64,000 nucleotides of DNA from Glycine soja. Its lineage: Eukaryota; Streptophyta; Magnoliopsida; Fabales; Fabaceae. The notes under the pieces were generated by a model. The model was not told the DNA's origin and made no database searches. It was given only the letters and a program-made list of their open reading frames with translations. How positions within the stretch are numbered: the stretch's first letter is position 1; each line of letters begins with the position of its first letter. A program made the translations under genes and the position numbers. Positions 1 to 11,101 of the stretch are shown piece after piece. The stretch is taken from NCBI RefSeq assembly GCF_004193775.1, contig NC_041006.1:22521279-22585278 (forward strand), in the 5' to 3' direction.

Positions 1-523
1 ATGCTAGTTGCTTCATATTACAATTTGCAATTTGATAATTATCAATGACATATAATAATTAATAACAAGCAAATGCATATGAGACTCAAAACCAATCAAT
101 GAATGCTTGTTATATGCAAAATAAAATAATTAATTTTGTTTTTAGGATCAAATTAATGCTAGAAAGACGTGAGATAACAAAAAGTAGAATAGTAAATGTA
201 GAATTGAATAGTATGTTATTAAAATAATTAAATTAAAAACGTTTCAAGCAAAACATAAATATTATATTAAATCTTAATTACAGTTAATAATATGAAATGG
301 TGGTTATGAAAAGCCACCAACGTGTCCATAAATATTTCAACTGAGTTTGAATTTTATTTTTAAAATAATTTAAACTTGTGTATAATTATATAATAAACGG
401 TATTAATATGAGTAATTTAGGCTTCTCCCTCCCATTCACCAAAAAATGAGTAATTTAAGAATATAAGAAGTTTAATTAGTCAATAAATGAAATTTAATAT
501 TACATTTTAAAAATGAATCATTG
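1..523. other. AT-rich intergenic DNA, no gene seen
   Basis: This stretch is very AT-rich, with short homopolymer runs and stops in every frame. I see no coding signal and no recognisable repeat family. Confidence 0.6.
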
Positions 524-532
524 TATTAAAAT

Positions 533-1170
533 GGTTAAATTACTTTTTTGTCTTTATAGTTTGAAAATTTTTTTTTTAGTTCCTATAATTTACATTTTAA
601 TTCTATTTTAGTCTCTATAGTTTATATTTTAATTCTCTTTTAGTCCCTATAGTTTTGAAAATGGTTTTTTAGTCCTTATAATTTGTAGTTTAATTCTCTT
701 TTAGTCCCTATAGTTTGAAAGTAGTCTTTTTAGTCTCAGTCCCTATACTTTATATTTTAATTTCATTTTAGTTCTTATTATCAAAATATGAGTAATATTA
801 TCAATTACAATTAACTACAAAAATATTAGCAAGTAATACGTAACTTATTTATCGTAAGATAATTTGTAATAAAAAATAATTGATAATTTATAACTAATTT
901 GTAGCTAATTATTTTTATATATTTTTTGTAGTAAGGACAAAAAGGTAATTAAAATACAAATTATAGAGACTAAAAATATCACTTTCAAACTATAGGGACT
1001 AAAAGAGAATTAAAATACAAACTATAGAGACTAAAAAGAACACTTTTAAACTACAGAGACTAAAAGAGAGTTAAAATGTAAACTATAGGGACTAAAAACA
1101 CCACTTTCAAACTATAGGGACTAAAAAGATAATTTCATGAAATTATAGGGACCAAATAAGTAATTTAACC
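533..1170. mobile_element. Foldback (Mutator-like) non-autonomous element with 9-bp target duplication
   Basis: The left end reads GGTTAAATTAC and the right end GTAATTTAACC, which are perfect inverted copies. The 9-bp sequence TATTAAAAT lies directly outside both ends (524-532 and 1171-1179). The two arms extend inward as several copies of a block resembling TTTTAGTCCCTATAGTTTGA, on the plus strand in the left half and on the minus strand in the right half, so the whole element can fold back. A 9-bp duplication is typical of Mutator-like transposition. No transposase is encoded, so the element must have been moved in trans. Confidence 0.82.
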
Positions 1171-1179
1171 TATTAAAAT

Positions 1180-1608
1180 TAATCATAAAAAACTAAAAGT
1201 AAAAAATGATTTTAAAATATAAGTTATAATGTTATTAATATATATGTACAATAATTTTTAGTCACCTTTAATTTAATTAATGATTATTATCCTTAAAATA
1301 ACATCAAAAAAGATCATTTGGAAAATAATTATCAGTTTATGATTATATATAAGGATACATGTTTTTTAAATATATGAAAAAAGGATAATTATTTTCATGA
1401 TTTTGAAAATAATTATAACTTTATGATTATATTTAGGGATACATTTTTTTAAATATATAAAAGGTTATTATTTTTCTCTTATTCTATTTAATAAAAAAAT
1501 ATATAATATATAATTTCTATTAAAAAGTTTAAACATTAATGTTAGACCATATTGATGTAAATCAATGGCTATCATGAAATTTAAATTTTGATCAATGGTT
1601 GTAAAAGT
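1180..1608. other. AT-rich intergenic DNA, no gene seen
   Basis: AT-rich sequence between the foldback element and the copia element. It holds two similar segments around a 'ttatgattatat..aaggatacat' motif (about 1337-1370 and 1420-1450), which suggests a small local duplication. No coding potential is visible. Confidence 0.5.
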
Positions 1609-2195
1609 TGTTGGACAAGTGACCTTAAATATCTTAAGAAAGGGGGTTGAATTAAGATATTACAAGCTATTTCCCCAATTAAAATTCTAATTTGATTTCA
1701 ATGCAAGTTCCAAGTTCCCTTAAAGATGAAATTCTAAATAATGATTCAAATTAAACAATCTGAGTATAAATGTAAAACAACAATAAATAAAAGAGTTTAA
1801 GGGAAGAGAAAGTACAAACTTAGATTTATACTGGTTCGGCCACACCCTTGTGCCTACGTCCAGTCCCCAAGCAATCCGCTTCAAAGTTCCACTATCTTGT
1901 AAATTCCTTTTACAAGTTCTGAACCACACAAGGACAATCCTTCCTTTGTGTTCAAATTTCTTTACAACAAGAGACCCTCGGTCTCTTAACCCCTTTTTGA
2001 GAATTAAAGTGAAGAGAAGAAGAAATCTCTCTTGAAAGAGATAGATTGAACAATTTAAGCACTAAGATAATTCCTTATTGAATTGAAAGTGTATTGGCCA
2101 AGGAATTTTTAAGAGGATAAAATGATTTTGCTTTTTGAGAGGATAAGACCTTTTTGTTCTGAAAAACTCTAAGCAAATTCGTATTCCAAGTCACA

Positions 2196-2203
2196 TATAA
2201 ATA
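2196..2203 (-). promoter_or_regulatory. TATA-like box in the C1 3' LTR
   Basis: The plus strand reads TATAAATA, so the minus strand reads TATTTATA. The same octamer is at 10242-10249 in the other LTR. It sits downstream of the palindrome cluster in element orientation, as expected for a U3/R promoter. The transcription start itself cannot be read from sequence. Confidence 0.5.
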
Positions 2204-2277
2204 GACCTTTGATGGCCATGTAAAAACCATTTGAAAAGTTATGACTCTTGGAAACAATTTTATGAAAATCTCCTCTG

Positions 2278-2473
2278 GTAATCGATTACAAGACTTGTGT
2301 AATCGATTACAGGCTTTAAAATTTGAATCATAACGTTTAGTAACTGCTGGTAATCGATTACCATCCATGTGTAATCGATTACACACTATACAATTTAAAT
2401 TCAAATTTGTAATGACTGTTGTAAATCATTTTTGGTCACTGGCAATCGATTACATCCTCTAGTAATCGATTAC
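2278..2473. repeat. Cluster of paired GTAATCGATTAC palindromes (C1 LTR)
   Basis: Perfect copies of the 12-bp palindrome start at 2278, 2299, 2350, 2371 and 2462, with a one-base variant ending at 2453. Within the first two pairs the starts are exactly 21 bp apart; the third pair is slightly closer. The interrupted 5' LTR carries equivalents on both sides of the Ogre1 insertion. Confidence 0.85.
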
Positions 2474-2707
2474 CAGAGAGTAAATCTCTTGAAAAAGACT
2501 TTTTAACTTAAATTTCTTGGCCAAACCTTTTGCTATTTCAATTTGGAATTCCCTTCCTAAAATACTAGACATCTTTTTGATGTTGTATCTTGTATTCTCG
2601 GATTGTTGTCTTGAATTCAACTTGAGAAGCGCATTTCCATAAGACATCAAATCATCACGATCATATGACATCATCAAAACATCAAAGGCAAAGTCTTTGC
2701 TTCTACA

Positions 2708-2890
2708 ATCTCCCCCTTTTTGATGATGACAATTTAATTCCCGAAATCAAGATACAAGCAATGTATATGCATGATATATTGCGTTCACTCATTTCATACT
2801 CCCCCTATGTTTTGGAATTGATGATCACTTGATTTCTAAGCTTCTATACCACCCCATTTCTCTCCTCCTTTGGCAACATCAAAAAGCCAA
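2708..2890 (-). promoter_or_regulatory. Multiple polypurine tracts (plus-strand DNA priming) of C1
   Basis: Read on the minus strand, a tract AAAAAGGGGGAGA abuts the LTR at 2708-2722. Two further purine-rich tracts lie upstream in element orientation, at about 2801-2812 (cataggggga) and 2860-2885 (caaaggaggagagaaatgggg). A polypurine tract primes plus-strand DNA synthesis during reverse transcription. Repeated tracts are a described Sirevirus signature, and element C2 shows the same arrangement. Confidence 0.65.
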
Positions 2891-3208
2891 AGTGCATGGC
2901 AATCAACACAAGATAATATAATAGAGTTGACATAATCAATCATAAGTCACAACCAAACATAAGCCAAGCATAAATAAGTCATAACCAAACTTAATCCAAG
3001 CATTCAGAAGTGAAATATAATCCAAACAGTCATAATTTAAAACCACATAGAATCCAAGCATAAAAGACTAAAGTCCAAATACCGAAGAATAATTTAAAAT
3101 TCAGAAAATGATAATGTAAAGAGCATAGCCAAATACACGGCTTATAAGAAAAGATAATAATAATCTAAACACTAAAAGGGTGGTGGTGGTGGTGGAAGAT
3201 CGAAGCTC

Positions 3209-4251
3209 TAACGAATATAATCCACATCCTCTTCAAGCTGCGTGAGACGGATATCCATTCCTGCAAAGCGACCATCCAAAGAACTTCAGTCATAAAGGCT
3301 GAATCATCTCGCTGATGAGGAGGAGAAGGAGTACGCTCGTCTTGTGGAGGGAGTGCATCTTTCTTCAGTCATTGACCATTACGATCCTTACGGTAACCAA
3401 ATGAAGTGATTGCACCAGCACCTATAGCAAAGGAACGCTTGACTTGAACAAAAGGTTCATCATCAAGAGGAATTTGAAAATGACGGAGAAAAAGGGTGAC
3501 CGATTGAGGATATGGAAGAGGTGCATTGGCCCGTAATGCCTTATGCATTCAGTACCGAACCAAGTGAGCCCAGTCGATCGATAAGGAAAGCCCACATCAA
3601 AATTAAGTCCTCCTCAGAGGCTTGAGCCAAATTTGAAGACCAGGGAAGCAAAATTCTAACAATAATATAGTGCATGATGCGATTATCAAAGGTCAATGAT
3701 CCGGCCAGTAATCTACCGGTCATTTCAGCCTGGTCATTACAAACCATACGGCGAGCATCATGACTAGAATAATCGAATTTCCAGTCATCAACAATGGTGC
3801 CCTCAAAAGGTGCACCTTGACTGGGTAATTTTGTCAATGAAAAGAGCAAAGATTGATCAATGATAATAGAAATACCATGCACCTCAGAAGAAATAATACC
3901 ATCCTGAATTTTTAAATTGTTGTAAAAGACTTTAATAAGTTCAGGATAGTAAGGCAATTTTAAAGACATAAAGTCAATCAATCCAGAGTTTTGAAACACT
4001 TGATAACAATCAAATGTCTCATCATTAAAGAAATCTGTGTCTAGGTACTTAGGGTCTAGAATGATCCTAGAAGAAAATTGAGAAATGTACCGTAGACGTT
4101 GATCATCTGAAGAAAATAGTGTTGATGATCAAGGAGATGATAAGGAAGGATGAATTGGTGCTGTGGGTGCTTCAGATGGTCCGTGGCGGCGATGGCCAGC
4201 AGCAACGGTGGTGGAGGATGATCCCTTTTGCTTCTTTGATGATTCTGCCAT
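3209..4251 (-). pseudogene. Extra ORF between pol and 3' LTR of C1, possible 'putative plant transposon protein' type
   Basis: A minus-strand reading frame starts at an ATG at 4249-4251 with a basic, Ser/Lys-rich N-terminus and runs towards about 3209. It is broken by an in-frame stop near 4127, a frameshift near 3550 and another stop near 3371. The longest intact part (3541-3999) has 152 residues. The centre (YPELIKVFYNNL, then EVHGISIIID, then a stretch of the form NRIMHYIIVRILLPWSSN) resembles the layout of the plant transposon-protein family that also appears as ORF3 of the Ogre-like elements. I see no signal peptide or clear membrane segment, so I do not call it an envelope protein, although an env-like ORF is described at this position in some Sireviruses. 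The similarity to the Ogre ORF3 is at the limit of what can be judged by eye. Confidence 0.5.
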
Positions 4252-4454
4252 TTGATGAAGTTTTAGTGAATTTCAATCAGTAGAATTGAAAGAGGAGTGA
4301 AAATGATGAAGATTGAGCTTTGCGGGATGTGTTTCGGTTAAGAATTGAGGAAGATATGAAGGTTTGAAGATTAGGGATGAAGGAGGCACGAAGAGGAGAG
4401 GTTGGCTGCGCAGCATGACTGGTTTTCGTAAATATTTATAGAGGATGACGTGAT

Positions 4455-4586
4455 GTAATCGATTACAAGATTTGGTAATCGATTACAGGAGTAGTAAGCC
4501 TTCTGGTAATCAATTACAGGCTGTTGTAATCGATTACATGCTATCTGTTCTTGTGTAATCGATTACACTTAATGGTAATCGATTAC
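4455..4586. repeat. Six paired GTAATCGATTAC-type palindromes inside C1
   Basis: Copies start at 4455, 4475, 4506 (variant with AATCAATTAC), 4526, 4555 and 4575. They form three pairs, each spaced 20 bp start to start, with about 30 bp between pairs. The array lies in the non-coding stretch between pol and the extra ORF, outside the LTR. Confidence 0.85.
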
Positions 4587-4818
4587 CAGAACACAAACTA
4601 GGCTAGTTCCTCTAAAAAATTATCTATATCTATGCTAAAAACATCTAACAATATCAATCATCACTACTAATATGTATTTAATTCAATCATTCAAACATCA
4701 AATACACAATAATGCATCAATCAAACATAATAACATGAATTTAAGCAAAATCAAGCAAAGTAACATTCTTAACACAAGCAATCAATCATTAACAATAGAT
4801 GATTCAATCATTCAATCC

Positions 4819-7800
4819 TTATTTATCCAAATCACTAATATCCAAAAGGCCTAATTCCCTTCTAATAGAGAAGAATGTTTCTTTGGGGAGAGGTTTTGTG
4901 AAGATATCAGCAAGTTGATTCTTTGTATCAACAAACTCTAGCACACAATCTCCCTTTAGAACATGATCTCTTAGAAAATGATGCCTAATTTCTATATGTT
5001 TGGTTCTAGAATGTTGAACTGGATTTTTGGATAAATTTATTGCACTGGTATTGTCACATCTAATTGGTATATGATCAAGAAGGATTCCATAGTCAAATAG
5101 TTGTTGCTTCATGCATAAAATTTGGGCACAACAACTGCTAGCAGAAATATATACCGCTTCAGCAGTAGATAAAGCAACACTATTTTGTTTCTTACTACGC
5201 CATGATATAAGAGCAGATCCAATAAATTGACATGTCCCACTAGTGCTCTTTCTATCAGTTTTGGATCCGACAAAGTCAGAATCAGAGTATCCTATTAAGT
5301 TACAAGTTGAGTTCTTAGGATACCATAATCCTAAATTGATTGTTCCTACTAGGTATCTTATGGTCCTTTTTACTGCACTCAAATGTGATTGTTTGGGATT
5401 AGATTGGAACCTAGCACACATGCATACACTAAACATGATATCAGGTCTCCTAGCAGATAAATAGAGAAGAGATCCAATCATACCTCGATATTGTTTCATG
5501 TCTATAGAGTGACCGGATTCATCTTTATCTAAATAACAACCAGTACTCATAGGTGTAGCCATGTGCCTTGCACTTTCCATATCAAATCTTTTGATCAATT
5601 CTTTGCAGTATTTTGCTTGATTGACAAATATACCTTCTTTAGTTTGCTTGATTTGTAACCCCAGGAAGTAATTTAGTTCTCCCATCATTGACATCTCAAA
5701 TTCGCTTTGCATATCAAGAGAGAACTCCTTGCACAATGAATCGTTAGTGGATCCAAATATTATATCATCAACATATATTTGAACTAACATAATATCATCA
5801 TACTTTCTCTTTATGAATAGTGTGGTATCCACTTTTCCTCTAGAAAAATCTTTTTCTAAAAGAAATTTACTTAGACGTTCATACCATGCCCTTGGGGCTT
5901 GTTTCAAACCATATAAAGTCTTTTTCAATCTATAAACATGATTTGGCTTATCTGTTATTTCAAATTATGGAGGTTGTTCAACATATACTTCTTCTTGAAT
6001 TAAGCCATTTAGAAAAACCCTTTTAACATCCATTTGATAAAGCTTAAAATTCATTATAGATGCATAGGCTAAAAGCTTTCTAATGGCTTCTAATCTTGCA
6101 ACTGGAGCATATGTTTCTTCATAATATATACCTTCTTCTTGATTGTATCCTTTTGCAACTAATCTAGCCTTACTCCTAATGATTATGCCATGTTCATCTA
6201 ACTTATTCCTAAATACCCATTTTGTTCCTATGATAGGGTAGTTTTCAGGTTTCTTTACTAATTCCCATACATTGTTTCTTTCAAACTGATTTAGTTCTTC
6301 TTGCATAGCAACTATCCAATGATCATCTAGTATGACTTCATTTATATTTTTAGGTTCAACCATAGACACAAAAGCCATATTATTGCATAAATCTTTAAGA
6401 GAATGTCTAGTTGTTACCCCTTTTGAGATATCACCAATGTTGTCAAGGGGATGATCTTTTGAAGCTTTCCATTCTTTTGGAAGTTCATCATTTGATTTGG
6501 CTTCTTCTGGAGAATCTTCATTGCTTCCTTTCCCTTTCCCTTTAGAATCTTGTCCATGAATATGCATTCGTTCTAAAGATTCTGCAACATCATCTAAAAT
6601 ATCCTTTCTCAGAGAAATAGAATTAGACTCATCAAAGGAAACATGAATAGATTCTTCAATAGTCATAGTTCTTTTATTATATATTCTGTAAGCTCTACTA
6701 TGCAAGGAATATCCAAGGAAAATTCCTTCATCTGACTTAGCATCAAATTTTCCTAAGTTTTCTTTACCATTGTTTAATAGAAAGCATTTGCAACCAAAAA
6801 CATGAAGATGTGAAATGTTGGGTTTTCTACCATTAAACAATTCATATGGAGTTTTCTTTAAAATAGGTCTTATTAATGCCCTATTCATGATATAACATGC
6901 AGTATTAACGACTTCAGCCCAAAAATATTTTGGAAGAGGAGTATCATTCAATAAGGTTCTAGCAATCTCTTCCAAAGACCTATTTTTCCTTTCAACAACT
7001 CCATTTTGTTGAGGGGTTCTAGGTGCAGAAAAATTATGTTCAATGCCATGCTTTTCACAAAATAAATTGAATTCTTTATTTTCAAACTCACCCCCATGAT
7101 CACTCCTAATAGATATAATTTTGAGATTTTTCTTATTTTGAATAACTTTTGCAAGTTTCCTAAATGCTTGAAATGCATCATTCTTATGAGTGATAAATAA
7201 TGCCCAAGTGTATCTTGAATAGTCATCAACTATAACAGGGGCATAGTAACTTCCTCCAAGACTCATGATTCTAGAGGGTCCAAACAAATCCATGTGTAAT
7301 AATTGTAAAGGTTGAGTAGTTGAAACAATGTTTTTGGATTTGAATGAAACTCTAGTTTGTTTTCCTTTTTGACATGCATCACGTAGTCTATCTTTTTCAA
7401 ATTTTAGTTTTGGAAAACCAACAACTAAATCTTTTGAAATCAATTTATTTAAATGTTCCATGTTTATTTGAGCAATACGTTTATGCCATAGCCATGGATA
7501 ATCATCTTTGCTAAGAAAACATTTATTATTATCTAGTTTTTGACTTAAGTCTATCATATAAACATTGTTAACTCTATACCCTATATGCTTTATATTAGTA
7601 TCATGTTTATGTTCAATAAGACATTTTTGAGAATCAAATGATACTAGATAGCCCTTATCACATAATTGACTAACACTAAGCAAGTTGTGCTTAAGGCCTT
7701 CAACAAGTAGAACATTTTCAATGGAGTTTGAAGAATTCGTACCTATTTTTTCAACTCCAAGAATTCTACCTTTGTTGTTATCACCATAAGTAACATGCCC

Positions 7801-9442
7801 ACTTTTCTTGGGAGAGATATGTGTGAATTTTGATGAATCTCCCGTCATATGCTTTGAACAACCGCTATCTATGTACCATTTCTTCTTCAAAGATACCTAC
7901 ATGATTAAGTTTGTGACTTAGGTACCCAAACTTTATTGGGTCCTTGTGTGTTAGTGTTGACTAAAGATCCTTTTGAGACCCATATCATTTTGATATTGTT
8001 GCTAATTTTCCTAAAATAACAAGTAGATGTGTCATGCCCTTTTCTTCCACAATAGAAACATGTAATGAAAGGAGAATTGTATTTTTGTGAGAAAGAAAAG
8101 AAATTTTTGTAAGACTTTTGTTGTTTTTCTGGTTTGTATCCAATTCCGGCTTTATCAAAAATACATCTTTGATTTCCTAATATGACATTTAGATTATTCT
8201 TGCCAATTGAAAATTTTGTAAGTGAGTTTTTCAAATTTTTAATTTCTTCTACATATTTGCTACAACATTTACATGAATTTACTTTTTCATTAGTCATAGT
8301 AGAAACATAATCTTTATCACTAGGTTTAGAGATAGAAACTTCATTTTTAAGAATATCTATTTCTTTGTTTAATTTTGAAATTTATTTCTCTAATTTTGAA
8401 ATTGTTTTCTTAGATGAAGAGACAGGTTTTGCTAGTTTAATTTATTCACTATGTAATTCAACAAATGCATCATGTAACTCATCAAAAGAAATAGATTTGT
8501 TAGAAGATGTTACCTCTTCGTCGCTTTCATAATCTTTGCCCATTAGACATAGATTAACCATTTCTTTTTTAGAATCATCAGACGATTCTAAGTCATTGTT
8601 ATCCCATGTGATATAGGCCTTCTTTGCCTTCTTATCTCCAATAGTCTTCTTTTCAGACTTCTCTATTTTCTTCTTAAAGATTGGAAATCAGCCCTCAGAT
8701 GTCCGGGTTGATTGCACTCAAAGCATTTTGGGATTTGAGATGACTCCTCAGTTCTTCTTTTAGATTTGAAGTTTTGTCTTCTTTGATTTCCTCTCATTCT
8801 AATAAATTTGTTGAATCTTTTGACAAAGAGGCTAAGATCTTCATCTTCATTTAAATCATTTGAATCTTCTATGTCACTTTCCTCTTGGATTGAAGATGAG
8901 GCTTTAAGAGCAATTCCCTTCTTCTTCTTATCATTTTCTTCATCTTGATTTAGTCTTTGCAACTCTATCTCATGTTCCTGTAATTTTCCAAATAGAGTAG
9001 CAAGAGACATAATAGACAAATCTCTAGATTCTGTAATGGCTGTTACTTTTCGTTGCCATTCTCTACTTAAACATCTTAATACTTAATTTATAAAATCCTC
9101 ATTTTGAAAAGTTCTTCCTAATGAAGCAAGATGGTTAAATATATGTGTGAATCTTTTCTGCAAATCTTGTATACTTTCATTTGTCTTCATCCTAAATAAT
9201 TCATACTCATGAGTTAGAGTATTTATCCTAGATCTTTTGACATCAGTTGTTCCCTCATGTGTAACATGTAGAGTGTCCCACATATCCTTAGCACTCTTAC
9301 AATTTGACACCCTAAAATATTCATCCATTCCTAGGGCAGAAATAATGATGTTTTTAGCCTTTAAATTGTACTGCACTAATATTCTTTCTTCTTCAGATCA
9401 CTCTTCTCTAGGTTTCTCTATTGTTGTATTACCAGCCACCAT
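4819..9442 (-). pseudogene. Decayed copia gag-pol of C1 (gag, protease, integrase, RT, RNase H)
   Basis: Reading down the minus strand from an ATG at 9442: a shortened gag with a UBN2-type region (9083-9376), one zinc knuckle whose final Cys is Phe (CFECNQPGH..., about 8670-8710), an intact CCHC knuckle (CFYCGRKGH...C, about 8010-8060), the protease motif YIDSGCS (about 7865), a GAG-pre-integrase region, an integrase with Asp, Asp (RSDHGGEF) and Glu (VVERKN), a reverse transcriptase with YVDD at 5764-5775, and an RNase H ending at 4819. The protein is broken by a stop near 9399, frameshifts between 7890 and 9083, and a TAA at 5965-5967 in place of a Gly codon. The integrase zinc finger also looks damaged: Gln stands where the second His is expected and Arg where the first Cys is expected. 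Gag is shorter than usual at its N-terminus, which suggests a deletion. Confidence 0.85.
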
Positions 9443-9640
9443 GGTGGGTACATAAGGTCCAACTTCTATGGCTTCCCAAATGTTAAGTCTATTGCCTCAA
9501 TGAAAATTTGCATTCGGGTTTTCCAATAGTGGTAACCCTCTCCATTAAATAGGAGGCCTATTTATAGAGTTTCCTTTTGGGAATAAGAAGTTTGCTGAGG
9601 CCATTATTCTTGAAGCTTCTAAACTTTATACAAGAATAAA

Positions 9641-9652
9641 GCTCTGATACCA
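9641..9652 (-). promoter_or_regulatory. Primer binding site of C1 (initiator tRNA-Met type)
   Basis: The minus strand reads TGGTATCAGAGC two bases inside the 5' LTR. This is the usual plant copia primer site complementary to the 3' end of initiator tRNA-Met, where minus-strand cDNA synthesis starts. Confidence 0.9.
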
Positions 9653-9654
9653 CT

Positions 9655-10380
9655 TGTTGGACAAGTGGCCTCAAATATCTTAAGAAGGGGGGTTGAATTA
9701 AGATATTATAAACTATTTCCCCAATTAAAATTCTACTTTGATTTCAATGCAAGTTCCAAGTTCCCTTAAAGATGAAATTCTAAATAATGATTCAAATTAA
9801 ACAATCTGAGTATAAATGTAAAACAACAATAAATAAAAGAGTTTAAGGGTAGAGAAAGTGCAAACTTAGATTTATACTGGTTCGGCCACACCCTTGTGCC
9901 TACGTCCAGTCCCCAAGCAACCCGCTTGAGAGTTCCACTATCTTGTAAATTCCTTTTACAAGTTCTGAACCACACAAGGACAACCTTTCCTTTGTAATCA
10001 GATTTCTTTACAACAAGAGACCCTCGGTCTCTTAACCCCTTTTTGAGAATTAAAGTGACGAGAAGAAAAAATCTCTCTTGAAAGAGATAGATTGAACAAT
10101 TTAAGCGCTCAGATAATTCCTTATTGAATTGCAAGTGTATTGGTCAAGGAATTTTTAAGAGGATAAGATGATTTTGCTTTTTGAGAGGATAATACCTTTT
10201 TGTTCTAAAAAACTCTAAGCAAATTCGTATTCCAAGTCACATATAAATAGACCTTTGATGGCCATGTAAAAACCATTTGAAAAGTTGTGACTCTTGGAAA
10301 CAATTTTCTGAAAATCTCCTCTAGTAATCGATTACAAGACTTGTGTAATCGATTACATGCTTTAAAATTTGAATCATAAC
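9655..10380 (-). repeat. 5' LTR of C1, part interrupted by Ogre1 (left piece)
   Basis: This piece is collinear with 1609-2334 and ends in ATAAC (10376-10380), where Ogre1 begins. The rest of the LTR resumes at 30700. Confidence 0.9.
10376..10380. repeat. Target-site duplication ATAAC of Ogre1 (left copy)
   Basis: ATAAC is present directly left of Ogre1 and again directly right of it (30695-30699), but only once in the uninterrupted C1 LTR at about 2330-2334. This proves the insertion and fixes its ends to the base. Confidence 0.95.
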
Positions 10381-10797
10381 TGTCATACCCTAATTTCGTC
10401 CGGGGACCTTTGCTTGATGATATGCGACCTTTCTTTGGTCCTTGTAAGGTGCTTGGCACTCATCATTAGGCAATTTGTGAAATTCCAGGACATGCCGAAA
10501 AACCAAAAAAATATTGATGCACAATCCGTAAGTTTCCGTGACACACTGGAAATCAAATGGAAGCATCGTTGCATAATTAAGTGAGATTCCGTAAACATTC
10601 CGTAAGTCAAAAAGTGGATGATTATGTAATCCGCAAGGTTCCGTAACATTACGGAAAGAAAACAAGTATCGTTACGAAATTCGTAAGTTTCCGTAACTTT
10701 ACGAAAAAAGAATCACCAAAAAAAGCAGAGGGGGGTGTACTTAGTAAAAATGGGGGTGCAAATAGCACCCAGGCCCACTTGTGCCCTCCAGAATATT

Positions 10798-10850
10798 CCT
10801 CCAGAAGGCTGTTGCTTCTGGAGGAAGCAACCTGGCTCGCCTGGGCGAGC
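10798..10850. repeat. Two adjacent hairpins upstream of the LTR TATA box
   Basis: The first hairpin has arms CCTCCAGAAG and CTTCTGGAGG (10798-10807 and 10815-10824) with a 7-base loop. The second is the near-perfect palindrome GCTCGCCTGGGCGAGC (10835-10850). Both recur at 29470-29522 in the 3' LTR, and a slightly altered pair is in Ogre2 (palindrome 47352-47367). Confidence 0.8.
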
Positions 10851-10878
10851 TGGGCGGCAACCACCTCCCCTATTTTGC

Positions 10879-10886
10879 TATAAATA
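10879..10886 (+). promoter_or_regulatory. TATA box of the Ogre1 LTR promoter
   Basis: TATAAATA lies about 30 bp downstream of the palindrome. The 3' LTR carries the same octamer at 29551-29558. Ogre2 has TATCAATA at the matching place. Confidence 0.7.
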
Positions 10887-11095
10887 GGGGAGGAAGTGAA
10901 GAAGAAAAGGGTTCAGCCCCTTTGGCACTTCTCTCTCTTTCAAATTTTCTTGGAAAAATTGTTTCCGTGAAGAAAATCTAAGCCGAGGCGCTTCCGAAAC
11001 GTTTCCGTAACGTTTTCCGTGAGGAATTTCGCAAAGGTTTCAACCGTTCTTCGACGTTCTTCATTCGTTCTTCATCGTTCTTCGATCTTCAACGG

Positions 11096-11101
11096 GTAAG
11101 T
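11096..11101 (+). promoter_or_regulatory. Splice-donor-like GTAAGT in the Ogre1 leader
   Basis: The context is CAACGG|GTAAGTACC, a strong plant donor match about 215 bp after the TATA box. It is conserved in the 3' LTR (29768-29773) and in Ogre2 (47602-47607). A possible acceptor is the AG at 12869-12870, just before the ORF1 ATG at 12876. Splicing here would remove the primer site from an ORF1 message. This is an inference from motifs only. Confidence 0.4.

Larger units (their letters stand above)
1609..2707 (-). repeat. 3' LTR of copia element C1
   Basis: It starts TGTTGGACAAGTG and ends TTCTACA on the plus strand, giving TG...CA ends in either orientation. It is collinear with 9655-10380 joined to 30700-31072, with only scattered substitutions and no length difference. 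It contains a TATA-like box read on the minus strand and a cluster of GTAATCGATTAC palindromes. A polypurine tract directly abuts its inner end at 2708. Confidence 0.88.

Noticed and set aside
1850..2404. ORFs of 61-109 codons in the C1 LTR
   Set aside because: They recur in the second LTR at 9766-10459 with altered frames and overlap promoter-type sequence; they are not genes.
3209..4251. Envelope-like protein for the C1 extra ORF
   Set aside because: No signal peptide or credible transmembrane segment is visible, and the central pattern fits the plant transposon-protein layout better. The call remains open.
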